Of a stretch of 64,000 nt of DNA, positions 18,483 through 28,501 are shown piece by piece. The position numbers and the translations under genes are program-made. The stretch covers positions 124,001-188,000 of the forward strand of contig JAWKTM010000009.1 of NCBI GenBank assembly GCA_041399085.1, written 5' to 3'. The notes under the pieces are model-generated. The model saw only the letters and a list, made by a program, of their open reading frames with translations, was not told the DNA's origin and searched no databases. How positions within the stretch are numbered: position 1 is the stretch's first letter; every line of letters begins with the position of its first letter. Origin of the DNA: JAWKTM01 sp041399085. Lineage in GTDB: Bacteria; Planctomycetota; Planctomycetia; Pirellulales; Pirellulaceae.

Positions 18483-20147
18483 CTAATCGAGCAGCTCAAT
18501 ATGCTCGGATTGAGCCGCCATTCGCAGCTTGTCGAGGGCTCGCGCTTCGATCTGTCGAACTCGTTCCTTCGTAACCCCCAGCCGCTCGCCAACTTCCTTC
18601 AAAGTCAGCGGTTCGTCCTGGTGATTTAACCCGAAGCGGTTGATAATAATGGTCTGTTCGCGCTCGTCAAGGTGCGCCATGATCGAGTCGACTTGCGTCT
18701 GGCGTAAGCTCTGCGCACTCTCCTGTTCGTACTGGTCGGATCGAATATCGTGCCGCGCCGCGAACAGCTCATCCTGGCTCGTGCGAAAACGATCCCGATG
18801 CTTGTATTCGTCGGGAATCGTGCGAGCGTAGTTCTTCATGATGGCCCAACTGGCATACGTGCTAAATTTGTTGCCACGGGCATAATCGAACTTCTCCACC
18901 GCCCGAATCAATGACATGTTGCCGTCACTGACCAGCGTAAAAAAATCGTCCGTCGGCGACACGTGCCGCTTGGCGATCGACACAACCAATCGTAAGTTGG
19001 CCTGCACGATTTGGTTTTTGGTCTCCACCGCCAACTCGTAAAGCTGTTCGATCTCGTCCATCACGCTGCTTTTCGCCCGCTCGGGCTGCAGCGTCGCACG
19101 CAACTTGGCCGCTTTGTGCTTCAAAAAGTTGAAGCGACGAAACAGATGCTGCTCTTGCTCTCGCGTTAGCAGCGGCACTTCATACAACGAAGCCAAATAC
19201 GGCGGGAGGCCGCTCGGCACGCGTGGCTTACGCGTGGCCGATTCGGGGGCCGGCATTTCGCCCATGATGACCGATTCGCGACTCTTGCGATCGAACTCCT
19301 TGTTGTGAATACAGTCCAGCGGCAACTCCATGATTCGCTTGGCCCGCATTTCGTTAATGATGCGGTACATGCTGTTGCGCGTGCGGCTGTATCGCTTGGC
19401 CAACGTACCGACGCTGGCCCCTAGTCGAAACTGCTGATAGATCCGCTGCTTGGCATCTTCCTTCAACGGACCCGATTGGTCAGGAAAGATCGCCAAATCT
19501 GGATGCTTCTCGTCGAAGTGCTTGATCGTGTAGCGAATCGTTTCCGTGCTGCGTCCCATGTGAGCCGCGATCCGACGGGCGATTTCCGAAGGACTGCCTC
19601 CCGCGGCCGCCAAGCGACGAGCTCGGTCAATAATCTCGTCGCGGTCGTTTTCCGACAACTGACTGAACCGCTCTCCGCGCTGAACCTTGCCACGATTCGC
19701 GGAAACGAAACGATCGACGCTGCTGCTGAGAAAGCCTACGCGTTTGCGGCCGCCAAAAACGAAGCGGCGACTGACCAGCCCTTGTTCGCGCCATCGAGCG
19801 ATCGTCTTGGTCGAGACATTGAACAATCGGCTCAATTCTTCAACCGTATGAACCGGCTCGGGAACATCCTCGACAGCCACATTGGCGGCATCGGAAACGT
19901 CCTCGACAAACAAACGCAAATCGTGTCGCGCCTGTTCGCCCGACATGGTCACTGGCGGTGTGGATTCGGGACGGTAATCGGTGACGCGGAAACACAAATA
20001 CTCATACGAGTAAGTTCGGGCCGGGTCGATTTCGGCAATCAGCCGCTCGGCTCGCTCGACTTGCTGGACCTTCTTGTCGCGCGGAGCAAACCGCACTTGC
20101 TGATCCCGCAACTGCTTCAACATCGGATTGCGATAATCCGTGTGCAT
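18483..20147 (-). CDS. Sigma-70 family sigma factor with N-terminal helix-turn-helix modules
   Basis: 554 residues from the ATG at 20147 (GAGAGG upstream). Sigma region 1.2-like sequence spans about 312-345, region 2 about 378-445 (NLRLVVSIAKRHV, GNMSLIRAVEKFDYARGNKF), and region 4 about 490-545 (LKEVGERLGVTKERVRQIEA). Region 3 is short. The N-terminal 300 residues hold three HTH-like segments: a MerR/excisionase-like one at about 101-150 (VEELSRLFNVSTKTIARWRE) and two at about 185-210 and 235-275. The region 2.3 stretch reads FSTYASWAIMKNYARTI, where group 1 sigma factors have FSTYATWWIRQAITRAI, so promoter melting may differ. It probably acts as an alternative sigma factor. Confidence 0.85.
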   Translation of the reverse strand: MHTDYRNPMLKQLRDQQVRFAPRDKKVQQVERAERLIAEIDPARTYSYEYLCFRVTDYRPESTPPVTMSGEQARHDLRLFVEDVSDAANVAVEDVPEPVHTVEELSRLFNVSTKTIARWREQGLVSRRFVFGGRKRVGFLSSSVDRFVSANRGKVQRGERFSQLSENDRDEIIDRARRLAAAGGSPSEIARRIAAHMGRSTETIRYTIKHFDEKHPDLAIFPDQSGPLKEDAKQRIYQQFRLGASVGTLAKRYSRTRNSMYRIINEMRAKRIMELPLDCIHNKEFDRKSRESVIMGEMPAPESATRKPRVPSGLPPYLASLYEVPLLTREQEQHLFRRFNFLKHKAAKLRATLQPERAKSSVMDEIEQLYELAVETKNQIVQANLRLVVSIAKRHVSPTDDFFTLVSDGNMSLIRAVEKFDYARGNKFSTYASWAIMKNYARTIPDEYKHRDRFRTSQDELFAARHDIRSDQYEQESAQSLRQTQVDSIMAHLDEREQTIIINRFGLNHQDEPLTLKEVGERLGVTKERVRQIEARALDKLRMAAQSEHIELLD

Positions 20148-20824
20148 CGTGAACCTCTCTTCACATCGTGAACCGCAACGGCTTTCCCTGCGAACTCCCC
20201 TCGCCCGTCTCGATTCTGCCTCCTGATGAATCAATGCGGAGCTTCCCGTCCCGCACCGAAAATCTGCCCTTGTTTGTTCGTCGCCGCCGATTCTCCTTCG
20301 CTCGACAGTTGGCGATTCCATTCACGCGGGCCGGAGTCCTACGTGACCCGAACTGCCATTGTTCTACCCGAGCGTCTCCAAAGTTCAAGCGTCACAGCGC
20401 CGAAATCCCTAACTGTCAAGCATCTGGCACTCGTAAACGAGCACTAGAAAGTGGTCCATTTTTTCTCGTGCTGTTACAAATTGCCGTCTCGAATTGAGGC
20501 AGTCATGGGCCCGCAAATGTTCACCCCGGCTTCCGCTCCCGACGCGTCGAAACGACGCACATCTCGCACTGCCGCAGGCCAACGTCGCCATTTTGCCGCA
20601 AACGGTGCCCCAATCAAACCGTTATCGCATCAAACCATTTCAACGCCGCAAAGTTTCCTATTCCCTTCTGCAATCCCGAAAGTCACTGACACGCAATGCT
20701 TTACGGCGGAAACAAAAATCGCCTGTGGGGATGTCGCCTAGCAAACGATGTGGATGCCGCCGACGAAACGCCGATAAAACTGTTGGAGCCGTTGTAGCCC
20801 GAATTACAGGACGAGGTTGCCAGC
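20148..20824. other. 677-base intergenic region, no gene found
   Basis: Lies between the divergent sigma factor gene and the secreted protein gene at 20825, so it must hold both promoters. Short open frames have no family-like content or convincing ribosome-binding sites. No tRNA, tmRNA, RNase P or SRP RNA signature was recognised. Confidence 0.6.
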
Positions 20825-22363
20825 ATGTCGTTCGCCGCATTCCGAGAATTCTTTGTGTCCCATTCTCGACTTAGCGAAGCCAATCATCGAGCCGCAAGGT
20901 CAGCATTTCATGTGCCGCTGGCCTTGATTCTGGCCGTCTGGGGTGCTACGCCCGGAGTATCGGCCGACGCGCAAGGCTACCTACTGCGGGCTCGTCACGC
21001 CCCCGGCAGTCATCTTGAAGTCAAGACCATTTTGGAGGTGGATGGCAGTCTGCGGGTGAATCCCGACGGCAAAAAGGTGGTCGAGTTACCCCTGAAGTTA
21101 GTGGCAAATCATCAATACGCCGAGCGCTGGTTATCGCCTGCTCGGAAAACGAACAGCGGCGATTCTGGCGAGCAACCGGCAACGGTCCGGCTGTACCGAA
21201 AAGCGGAAGCCGACATGCGAATCGAGGATTCGTCACGGCAAATCACGCTCGATGACGAACGACGCATCGTGGCCGTCCATTTGGGCGAAGGACGCCCCAA
21301 GCTGTACTCGCCGCTGGGCCCAATCACTCGCGATGATCTGGAGTTGATCGACGTTCAAGGCAATTCGGCGCTGCTCGACGAATTGCTGCCAAACGGCGAG
21401 AAACGCACCAAGACTGGCGAAAGCTGGACCGTCGACAAGGCGGTCATCGGTTACTTACTCGGGTTGGAAGCCGTCAGCCAATCCGACGTTTCGGCCAAAC
21501 TGGCTTCGGTTGAGAACGACGTCGCCATTATCGACATCGGCGGCGCGGTCAGCGGCGCGGTCGGTGGTGTGGCTTCGGAAATCGAATGCAAAGCCAAGCT
21601 GAATTTCGACCTGAAAGCACAGCAGATTACGTGGCTGGCGATGTCGATTCAGGAGGACCGAGCGATTGGGCACGCCGAAGCAGGCTTTAAGGTCACGGCA
21701 CGTTTGCGAATGGCCATCGCGGACAGCTCCGACAACGATTCCGTGCCCGAGTTAGCCGACGACTCGCTCGCCAATCTGCCGATCGCTTACAACCTCGGAT
21801 CGGAGTTGCTCCAGTTTCAATCCCAACCCGGAGGATTCCGCCTGTTGCATGATCGCCGCTGGCGATTGATGGGCGACGAAGCGAAGCTAGCGGTCATGCG
21901 GATGGTGGATCAAGGCGATCTGATCGCCCAGTGCAATATCTCGAACTTGCCAGCCTTCTCTCTGGGCAAGCAATTGACGCTCGAAGCCTTTCAAGCCGAC
22001 ATCGAGAAGTCGCTCGGCGACCAATTCATGCAGTTCACCGAGGCGTCCGAGTCGCTGAATCAGCAGCAACTTCGGGTGCTGAAATGTGTCGCGACGGGCA
22101 ACAGCTCGGGCTTGCCAATCGTGTGGGTCTACTACCATCTGTCGAACGATGCCGGACGACGACTGGCTATCGGTTTCACGCTGGAAGACCGCCTGCTCGA
22201 ACAGTTCGCCGAGGCCGACCAAGTGCTCGTGAACTCCCTCGAGTTCACGGAACGCGCGACGCCCAGCGACAATTCTCCCGCCGACGCACGGACCGAGCCC
22301 GCACGAGCGGCTGCGAAATCAAGCTCTCAAGCGAAGCCCGCCGAGAAAACTCGGAAGCAATAA
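20825..22363 (+). CDS. Secreted protein of unknown function
   Basis: 512 residues. After a basic N-terminus there is a hydrophobic segment (VPLALILAVWGATPGV) ending near SADAQG, consistent with a signal peptide. The body is a soluble mixed alpha/beta sequence with no motif I can name. The C-terminal 40 residues are Ala/Ser/Lys/Pro-rich. GAGG precedes the ATG. It is convergent with csrA. Confidence 0.8.
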   Translation: MSFAAFREFFVSHSRLSEANHRAARSAFHVPLALILAVWGATPGVSADAQGYLLRARHAPGSHLEVKTILEVDGSLRVNPDGKKVVELPLKLVANHQYAERWLSPARKTNSGDSGEQPATVRLYRKAEADMRIEDSSRQITLDDERRIVAVHLGEGRPKLYSPLGPITRDDLELIDVQGNSALLDELLPNGEKRTKTGESWTVDKAVIGYLLGLEAVSQSDVSAKLASVENDVAIIDIGGAVSGAVGGVASEIECKAKLNFDLKAQQITWLAMSIQEDRAIGHAEAGFKVTARLRMAIADSSDNDSVPELADDSLANLPIAYNLGSELLQFQSQPGGFRLLHDRRWRLMGDEAKLAVMRMVDQGDLIAQCNISNLPAFSLGKQLTLEAFQADIEKSLGDQFMQFTEASESLNQQQLRVLKCVATGNSSGLPIVWVYYHLSNDAGRRLAIGFTLEDRLLEQFAEADQVLVNSLEFTERATPSDNSPADARTEPARAAAKSSSQAKPAEKTRKQ

Positions 22364-22406
22364 CCGCGTCGGGGCGAGCGAAACTAGCGAGCCGTAGTCG
22401 ATCGGG

Positions 22407-22640
22407 TCAGATCCGATAATCAGCCGCAATAGCGTCTACTTCCGACGATCCAGATTCCGCATGCGAGCGGCCGGCTTCTTCCGCCAAGATGCGTTCTCGC
22501 ACTTCGTGTCGCTGCACCGCAACTTCCGGCGGAGCATTGAAGGCCAAACGCACGCGGTTGCCTTGAATGGCGACAACCTTTACTTCCACGGTGTCACCGA
22601 TAACGACCGATTGGTTCTCCTTACGGCTAAGTACCAACAT
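22407..22640 (-). CDS. csrA: Carbon storage regulator CsrA
   Basis: 77 residues beginning MLVLSRKENQSVVIGDTVEV, with the RNA-binding beta strand region (VRLAFNAPPEVAVQRHEVRE) intact; the tail is slightly longer than in E. coli (61 residues). CsrA dimers bind GGA motifs near start codons and block translation. GGAGGTGATTT precedes the ATG. Targets cannot be predicted here. Confidence 0.97.
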   Translation of the reverse strand: MLVLSRKENQSVVIGDTVEVKVVAIQGNRVRLAFNAPPEVAVQRHEVRERILAEEAGRSHAESGSSEVDAIAADYRI

Positions 22641-23052
22641 AAATCACCTCCTTGTGGCATTACGCCCCGAAAGAAACTTTCCGTTCTGACCCTTCTACGC
22701 ACGAGTCAACTAAAGGTTCGACCAGCCTGCGGCCCAAGCCCGCCGATCCCATCCTCTACAATTCCGTGTTCGCCAAGCTAACATGCCCTTCGTCGCCAAC
22801 GGAGCCGCCTTGCGTTCCGGCCGGTTACGACTTCTCACCATCGCCACGTTCGACGCTTGCCGTCATCGCGTCTCGGCCAGACGCAGGTGGGAATTGACGG
22901 GGCTGCCCAATCCATCGAACATTCGCGACTGATTTCACTCGGCGAGCGTCACTTTAGGACGCGGTGAATCCGCAGGTCAAGAGCAGTTTTTCGCGGAAAA
23001 TCGCCGTTTGGTGCAAGTCGCCACATTTTCTTCGGCGGGAAAGCATGGTCGT
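22641..23052. other. 412-base divergent intergenic region (csrA / recO)
   Basis: Must carry the csrA leader and the promoter for recO. Open frames here lack coding character. No RNA gene recognised. Confidence 0.6.
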
Positions 23053-23808
23053 ATGTCCAGCGAAAAGAGCACGGGGCTCGTGTTGCGAGTGGTGGACTTC
23101 AGCGAGTCAAGTTGCATTGTCACATTGTTCACTCGCGACTTCGGCAAAATCAGCGCGTTGGCCAAAGGCGGTCGACGCCCGAAAAGCCCGTTCGAGTCTG
23201 CTATTGACCTGCTAAGCGTGATTCGCGTAGTGTTCCTGCACAAATCGTCCGAGTCGCTCGACCTGTTGACGGAAGCCAAACTGGAACGCCGGTTCCGAGC
23301 GGCGCAGCGTGACTTGTCTCGTCTTTACGCTGGGTTTTATTTGGCCGAATTGCTCTCGCAACTTACCGACGAAGCCGATCCGCATCCCGAATTGTTCGAC
23401 GCCGCCGCGGCCGCGCTCGAAGCGCTCGATGGCGAAGCGGATGTGGCGGCGACGGTGCTGCGGTTTGAATTAACCGCGCTGCGCGAGCTGGGCCATTTGC
23501 CGATGCTAAAGACGTGTGCCGGTTGCGGGCGCGACATGCCGGAGACACCTCGAGTCGCCTTCGGACATGCCGCCGGCGGCATGCTTTGTTCAGCATGTCG
23601 CGTGGGACATCGACAAGTAGTGAGCTTGGGAAGAGAAGCATGGGAAACGCTGCTCGCGTTCGCCGATCCGCTCGCCTCGCCGGCCGCGATTGCCGCCGTG
23701 CCCGCGCGCGTGCGGGGCGAAGTGCGAGGCGTCATCAATCAATACGTTTGCCATCTCTTGGGACACCGGCCTCGCATGCATAGCTATCTCGGAGTTCTCG
23801 CCAACTAA
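23053..23808 (+). CDS. recO: DNA repair protein RecO
   Basis: 251 residues from the ATG at 23053; an earlier in-frame ATG at 23008 adds 15 residues with no family match. The OB-fold N-terminus reads SSCIVTLFTRDFGKISALAK, and a zinc-binding pair follows (KTCAGCGRDMP, LCSACRVGH). RecO works with RecR to load RecA on SSB-coated gaps. It is first in a tight unit with the BamD-like (17-base gap) and LptE-like genes. Confidence 0.94.
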   Translation: MSSEKSTGLVLRVVDFSESSCIVTLFTRDFGKISALAKGGRRPKSPFESAIDLLSVIRVVFLHKSSESLDLLTEAKLERRFRAAQRDLSRLYAGFYLAELLSQLTDEADPHPELFDAAAAALEALDGEADVAATVLRFELTALRELGHLPMLKTCAGCGRDMPETPRVAFGHAAGGMLCSACRVGHRQVVSLGREAWETLLAFADPLASPAAIAAVPARVRGEVRGVINQYVCHLLGHRPRMHSYLGVLAN

Positions 23809-23825
23809 GGAGGCGAATCGCAGGC

Positions 23826-25109
23826 ATGGTCTCGACAGGGAAGTCGGACAGAATCGCTCGCCGATCAAGGACGATCGCGTGGGGCGGCTGGTTGCTGGCC
23901 GCCGCGCTCAGCACGGTCGGCTGCGCATCGTTCTCGCGCGAAGATCCCGTGGCGAAATTCGACAACATTCAGCGCGAGCTGACTGAAACGCGCAAGTATC
24001 CGGTCCAGCAAGCGTCGCTCGAACAGAAGACGTCGCCGTTGCCCGATCTGCCGGATCTCTCGCCGAAGTCCGTGACGCAGAAAGTCAAGGAAGTCGCGGG
24101 CTACGGCACGAAACCGGACGAAGCCAAGCAGCTTTACGCCGAAGCCGAACAAGCTTATCGCGAAGCCGTCGAACTGGACGAAGACGAACGGGCCGGCCGC
24201 TTGCTGAAAGTAGCCGACCAGTTCCGCTCGGCCGCCGCTTTGTGGCCCAGTTCGGCATTGGAGGAAGACGCGCTGTTCATGGCCGGCGAATCGTATTTCT
24301 TCGCCGACTCGTATCCCAAAGCGAACGAAGAATACGAACGGCTGCTCAAGAAGTTTCCCAACTCGCGCTACCTCGATCGCGCGGAAGCCAAGCGATTCTC
24401 GATCGCCCAGTTCTGGTTGGCTCGAAACGAACAGAACCCCGACCAGTTCTATGAATTCAACCTGTTCGACGGCACTCGGCCGCGCCGCGATACGGGCGGA
24501 CATGCCTTGCGCGTGTTTGATCGGATTCGCTTCGACGATCCGACCGGCAAGCTGGCCGACGACGCCACGCTGGCTCTGGCCAACGCCGCCTTTCGCAAAG
24601 GCGACTATGTGAAGGCCGACGAGTTCTATACGGACTTGCGACGCACGTTCCCGTCCAGCGAACATGCGTTCGACGCCCATTTTATCGGGCTCAAAGCTAA
24701 GCTGCTGGCGTACCGCGGGCCCGATTACGCCGGCACGCTGTTGGACGAAGCCGAAGTGCTGGTCACGCAGATTCGCAAGCAGTTCCCGGATCGCGCCGAC
24801 CAGGAAAGCGAATATCTGAATCGAGCCTACGCCGAAGTTCGCTTTCGCAAAGCCGAACGATTGTGGAGCCGCGTGAGTTATCACCGCATGCGGCAGGAGT
24901 ACGGCGCGGCTCGCTACTACGCTCGCCAATTGCTCGACGAATTCTCCGACACGCCGTTCAAGGCCAAGGCCGATGAGATGATGGCCAGCTCGCAAAACAA
25001 GCCGGCCACGCCTCCGCAACGACTGAGTTGGCTGGTGAACATGTTCCCGGAAAGCGACCCAGTAAAGCCGCTTATTAAATCCAGTTCGGCCGCCACGAAA
25101 CGCCGGTGA
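23826..25109 (+). CDS. BamD/YfiO-like TPR outer-membrane assembly lipoprotein
   Basis: 427 residues with AAGGAGG before the start. The N-terminus has a hydrophobic stretch ending in a lipobox (ALSTVGC), so it is probably lipid-anchored. TPR-like repeats follow, for example DALFMAGESYFFADSYPKAN and the segment KGDYVKADEFYTDLRRTFP. BamD helps the BAM complex insert outer-membrane beta-barrels. Longer than E. coli BamD (245 residues). It is placed beside an LptE-like gene, which fits an envelope-assembly operon. Confidence 0.75.
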   Translation: MVSTGKSDRIARRSRTIAWGGWLLAAALSTVGCASFSREDPVAKFDNIQRELTETRKYPVQQASLEQKTSPLPDLPDLSPKSVTQKVKEVAGYGTKPDEAKQLYAEAEQAYREAVELDEDERAGRLLKVADQFRSAAALWPSSALEEDALFMAGESYFFADSYPKANEEYERLLKKFPNSRYLDRAEAKRFSIAQFWLARNEQNPDQFYEFNLFDGTRPRRDTGGHALRVFDRIRFDDPTGKLADDATLALANAAFRKGDYVKADEFYTDLRRTFPSSEHAFDAHFIGLKAKLLAYRGPDYAGTLLDEAEVLVTQIRKQFPDRADQESEYLNRAYAEVRFRKAERLWSRVSYHRMRQEYGAARYYARQLLDEFSDTPFKAKADEMMASSQNKPATPPQRLSWLVNMFPESDPVKPLIKSSSAATKRR

Positions 25110-25121
25110 TCCGATCCAACC

Positions 25122-25667
25122 ATGTGGCACGTTCGCCCATCAATTCGCTCAACTCTCGCCTTGCTGGTTACGATCGCGGCCAGCGGCTTGGCGGGCTGCG
25201 CGGGTTATCAACTCGGTTCGCAATCGCTCTATCGAGCCGACATTCGCACGGTCTACGTGCCGATCATTCAGTCCGATGTCTTTCGGCGTGATTATGGCGA
25301 ACGGCTTACGGAAGCCCTGGTCAAGGAAATCGAACTCAAGACGCCGTACAAGGTGGTTCACTACCCGAACGCCGACAGCGTGCTGACCGGCCGCATCCTC
25401 GACGAATCGAAACGCGTGATCGCCGAGAACGCGTTCGACGAACCACGCGTGCTCGAACACAACGTCCTGGTCCACGTCACTTGGATGGATCGCTACGGCA
25501 ATGTCTTAATGCCCGACTCGCGGATTCCGGTCTCGCCGTTCGCCCTGGAAGCCAGCGAGGCCAGCGTCTTCATCCCGGAAGCCGGCCAGTCGATCGCCAC
25601 CGCGCAGCTTGATATCTTCCAAAATCTAGCCCAGCAAATCGTCGGGCAAATGGAAACGCGGTGGTAA
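25122..25667 (+). CDS. lptE: LptE-like LPS-assembly lipoprotein
   Basis: 181 residues with a signal peptide and lipobox (AASGLAGC), then GYQLGSQSLYRADIRTVYVP and the segment RLTEALVKEIELKTPYKVVH, the pattern of LptE. LptE plugs LptD and delivers lipopolysaccharide to the outer leaflet. It follows the BamD-like gene by 12 bases. Supports a Gram-negative-type outer membrane in this planctomycete. Confidence 0.8.
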   Translation: MWHVRPSIRSTLALLVTIAASGLAGCAGYQLGSQSLYRADIRTVYVPIIQSDVFRRDYGERLTEALVKEIELKTPYKVVHYPNADSVLTGRILDESKRVIAENAFDEPRVLEHNVLVHVTWMDRYGNVLMPDSRIPVSPFALEASEASVFIPEAGQSIATAQLDIFQNLAQQIVGQMETRW

Positions 25668-25674
25668 AGCCATA

Positions 25675-25763
25675 GTCTCCTTTCGCTCCGCGAAAGGAAC
25701 GCTCCGCGATGGGAAAGAGAAGAGTTCTCGCGGAAACGCTGCTTTCGCGGAGCGAAAGGCGAC
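25675..25763. repeat. Long imperfect inverted repeat between convergent genes
   Basis: Arms 25675-25696 and 25742-25763 are complementary over 22 bases with one mismatch. The left arm also holds its own small palindrome (CTTTCGCTCCGCGAAAG). It lies between lptE and the convergent hydrolase gene, so it may act as a bidirectional transcription stop, or be a REP-like element. Confidence 0.75.
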
Positions 25764-25785
25764 GATAACTCACTCGACTATCAGC

Positions 25786-28213
25786 TCACTCGCTCGGCTT
25801 CAAATGCCGGTCGATAAATGCGAACGTGCCTTGGCCGTTGATCGTATGCGGGCCGGGGAACCATTCGATCTCACAGCGATCGGGCAGCTTCAGTCGCGCG
25901 TTATATAAATGGCGAACTCTCGCGAACTCCGCCGCCACGCGCTCATCCGAGCCCACGCCGTCGAAATGGCCTCGCTCGACCATGAACGGCCGCGGGGCAA
26001 TCAACGCGGCCATCTCGGCATAGTTGAACGTGCTCCCCAAATCGAACTCGAAGATCTCATACTCGCCCGTCCACACATAGCTGTAAGTCGCTCGCGTCGA
26101 CGCGTTCTTCCAGACCCAATCGTTGAAGTCCGCCGAGCAGATCGACAACGCGTAATCGGTCACCAAAGCCGGAATGCGCATCGCGCTCTTGCCGCCATAC
26201 GAAAGGCCGTAGAAGCCGATGCGATCGCCGTCGACTTGCGGCAGCGTTTGCAACCAATCGACGATCTGTTGATGTTGCGGCACGATGATCGAGAACAACG
26301 TCTTCTTCAGCGGATACGCTTTACGCTGCAACGTGCGGAAGTCGTCCTTGCCGATGTACAAGTTCTGCGGCGAGAACGTGATATAGCCGCGCTCGGCCAG
26401 CTTCGCCGCGAAATCGTGATACGCCGGGTGATCGCCGGTGACGATGTCTTGCGGACGCCCCTCCAGACCATGTTGGCAAACCACAACCGGCCGACGTTCG
26501 CCCGCGGGGATGTTCTTCGGCAAGCAGAGAATGCCGTAGGCAAACACATCCGGAAACACGTCCAACACGACTTCGTAACCGGTCCAAGCCGGTTCGTCGT
26601 AAGCCACGCGCGACCGCGCGGCGAACGGCAGCGGTTGATCGTCGAAGTGGCCGACCACATCGTGGCGAAAGACCTCCCGAAACCGTTCGACGGAAGCCGC
26701 ATACGCCTCGGCCGAACTCGTATCCAGCTTGTTCGCGCCCGTCGGCCCGATCGTCGCGAGTCAGCCCGATGTTCATGAAGCCGGCTCGCGTGTACGGGCT
26801 CTCTTCCAACAACCATTGATTGTGCTCGTCGATCTCATTGATTTGCCGACGTTGACGGTCGGCGGGCGAAAAGCCCTCGCGAAAATGCCGAGGCGATTCG
26901 TGCGCCGCAGAGAGCCGCTCGCGCACCAGCTCGTCCGGCTCTGAATCGCGCCTCGGATCGCCAGCGGCTTCGACCAACAGGTGACGCAGCGCCTCGTCGG
27001 AAGCCGCACGGGCGGCATCCGGTCCCGATCCCGGCTGCACCAAATGAACGTTCTCCGCGGCACTGCGACCGTCGGCCAATTTCAATGGCCCGACTATCGC
27101 CCGCAGCCGCTCGACTTCCGCCGTCGCCTGTTCGCCGGTGAAGGGACGCAAAGTGGCCGGCGCGCCGCCTTCGCTGGGCAAGTCGACCGACGGTCCGTCG
27201 ACCGCGTCGATCACGAGCGGCCGCGGGGCGATCAGCGAAGCGACTTCGGCATCGCCAAACTGTTCGAGCAATCCGAACACGTTGCGGTCGATCGGCTGCT
27301 GCCAAATCGTTTCGCGCGGGCCGAAGTAACCGCAAACCGCCACCACATCGATTCGCGTGTCGAGGGCCCCGGCGTACAAAGCGAGCATGCCGCCTTCGCC
27401 GTATCCAATCGCGGCCACCGTGGCTTGTCGATCGTGGGCCGCCGCGTCTCGCTCGAACCAATCGACCGCCGCCAACACCTTCTGCGTTTCATAACCAGCC
27501 AGGTGCCGACCCAGTTCGTAGGCGCTGCGATGCACGAATTCGCGGTTCGATAGATTCGCGCGTCCGGCTTGGCCCGGCGGAGCGCGTCGCTGCATCTCGC
27601 GGCTGACGAGCGTCGGCACGACGACCCGACAACCCGCTTCGGCCAAACGCCGCGCGAATTGCGAATCGGCGGCCAGTCCGTCGGCGAGGCCGGCCAACTG
27701 TTCGGGCGTTTGATCGGCGTCGGGGATCGCCACGACATCGATCTCCAGCCGGTTCGCTTCGTCGGGAACCAGCAACAAACCTTCGCCATACATATTGCGG
27801 AGCACGGGCCAACGCACCGCGTAAGCTTTGAATCCGTCGCCGCGTCCGACGAGCGCCGGCTGCGATGTGGTGGCGAGCAACTCCAGGCCGCCGAACTCCC
27901 GCCGTTCGTCACGCACGCCCAGCCGCTCGGCCAGCCGCTTCCGATTCGGCTCGACCGACTCCTGATACGCTGCCGCCGAATCCAAGTTGCGTTGCCAATG
28001 CCGCTCGCGTTTGGCCGCCGATTGCTCGATCTTGTTCAACAAGAACCGATCGACGCCGGCCACCATGCGGGCGGCTAAATCGCCTTCCCATGTGAGCGGT
28101 TCCGTACCGGGCAAGGTCTGGGCGGCGAGCGGCGCGGATAACAACGCGAGGACAGCAATCGCGACAAGCGGCACTCGAAGAGCGATGGTCCCAACCAGCG
28201 AATCTGGACGCAT
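25786..28213 (-). pseudogene. Secreted two-domain alpha/beta-hydrolase (esterase-like), interrupted by one frameshift
   Basis: One gene split into two frames. The upstream frame (28213 to about 26740) has a signal peptide (VAIAVLALLSAPLAAQ) and a first hydrolase-like domain; at 26738-26740 (CCC on the plus strand) one extra base shifts it into the frame that continues to 25786 (ANKLDTSSAEAYAASVERF and onward). Removing one base would restore about 808 residues. The second domain has the nucleophile elbow GLSYGG (nt about 26191-26208), as in dienelactone hydrolase/acetyl-xylan-esterase-like enzymes. The first domain has GYGEGG (nt about 27389-27406), lacking the serine. It may be a real pseudogene, a recent lesion or a sequencing error. 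Confidence 0.8.
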
Positions 28214-28501
28214 GGCAATTGGCCTCAGGGGAAATGAGAGCGGGCGGGCGAGAAGCCACCGGCGGGCAAAGTTGTCGTTCCCGCGACCGGCAACGGCCGC
28301 TCAATATATCAGCGTGCCAATCGACAAGCCAGCAACGGGCCAACTGTACGCCTCGCCAATTGTCGGTTTTGCTGACAAAATGCTGGTTTCTGCAAAATTC
28401 CGCGGCGGAAAGAGCTTTTCTTCGCGGTTGTTTTGGGATAATTTTACACAACGACAGTTGCGAAAATTCCATTGTCCGCTCTTCCTGGGAGATGTTCCGA
28501 G

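Noticed and set aside
20494..20874. Small plus-strand open frame before the secreted protein gene
   Set aside because: No good start signal, Arg-rich low-quality sequence, overlaps the gene at 20825.
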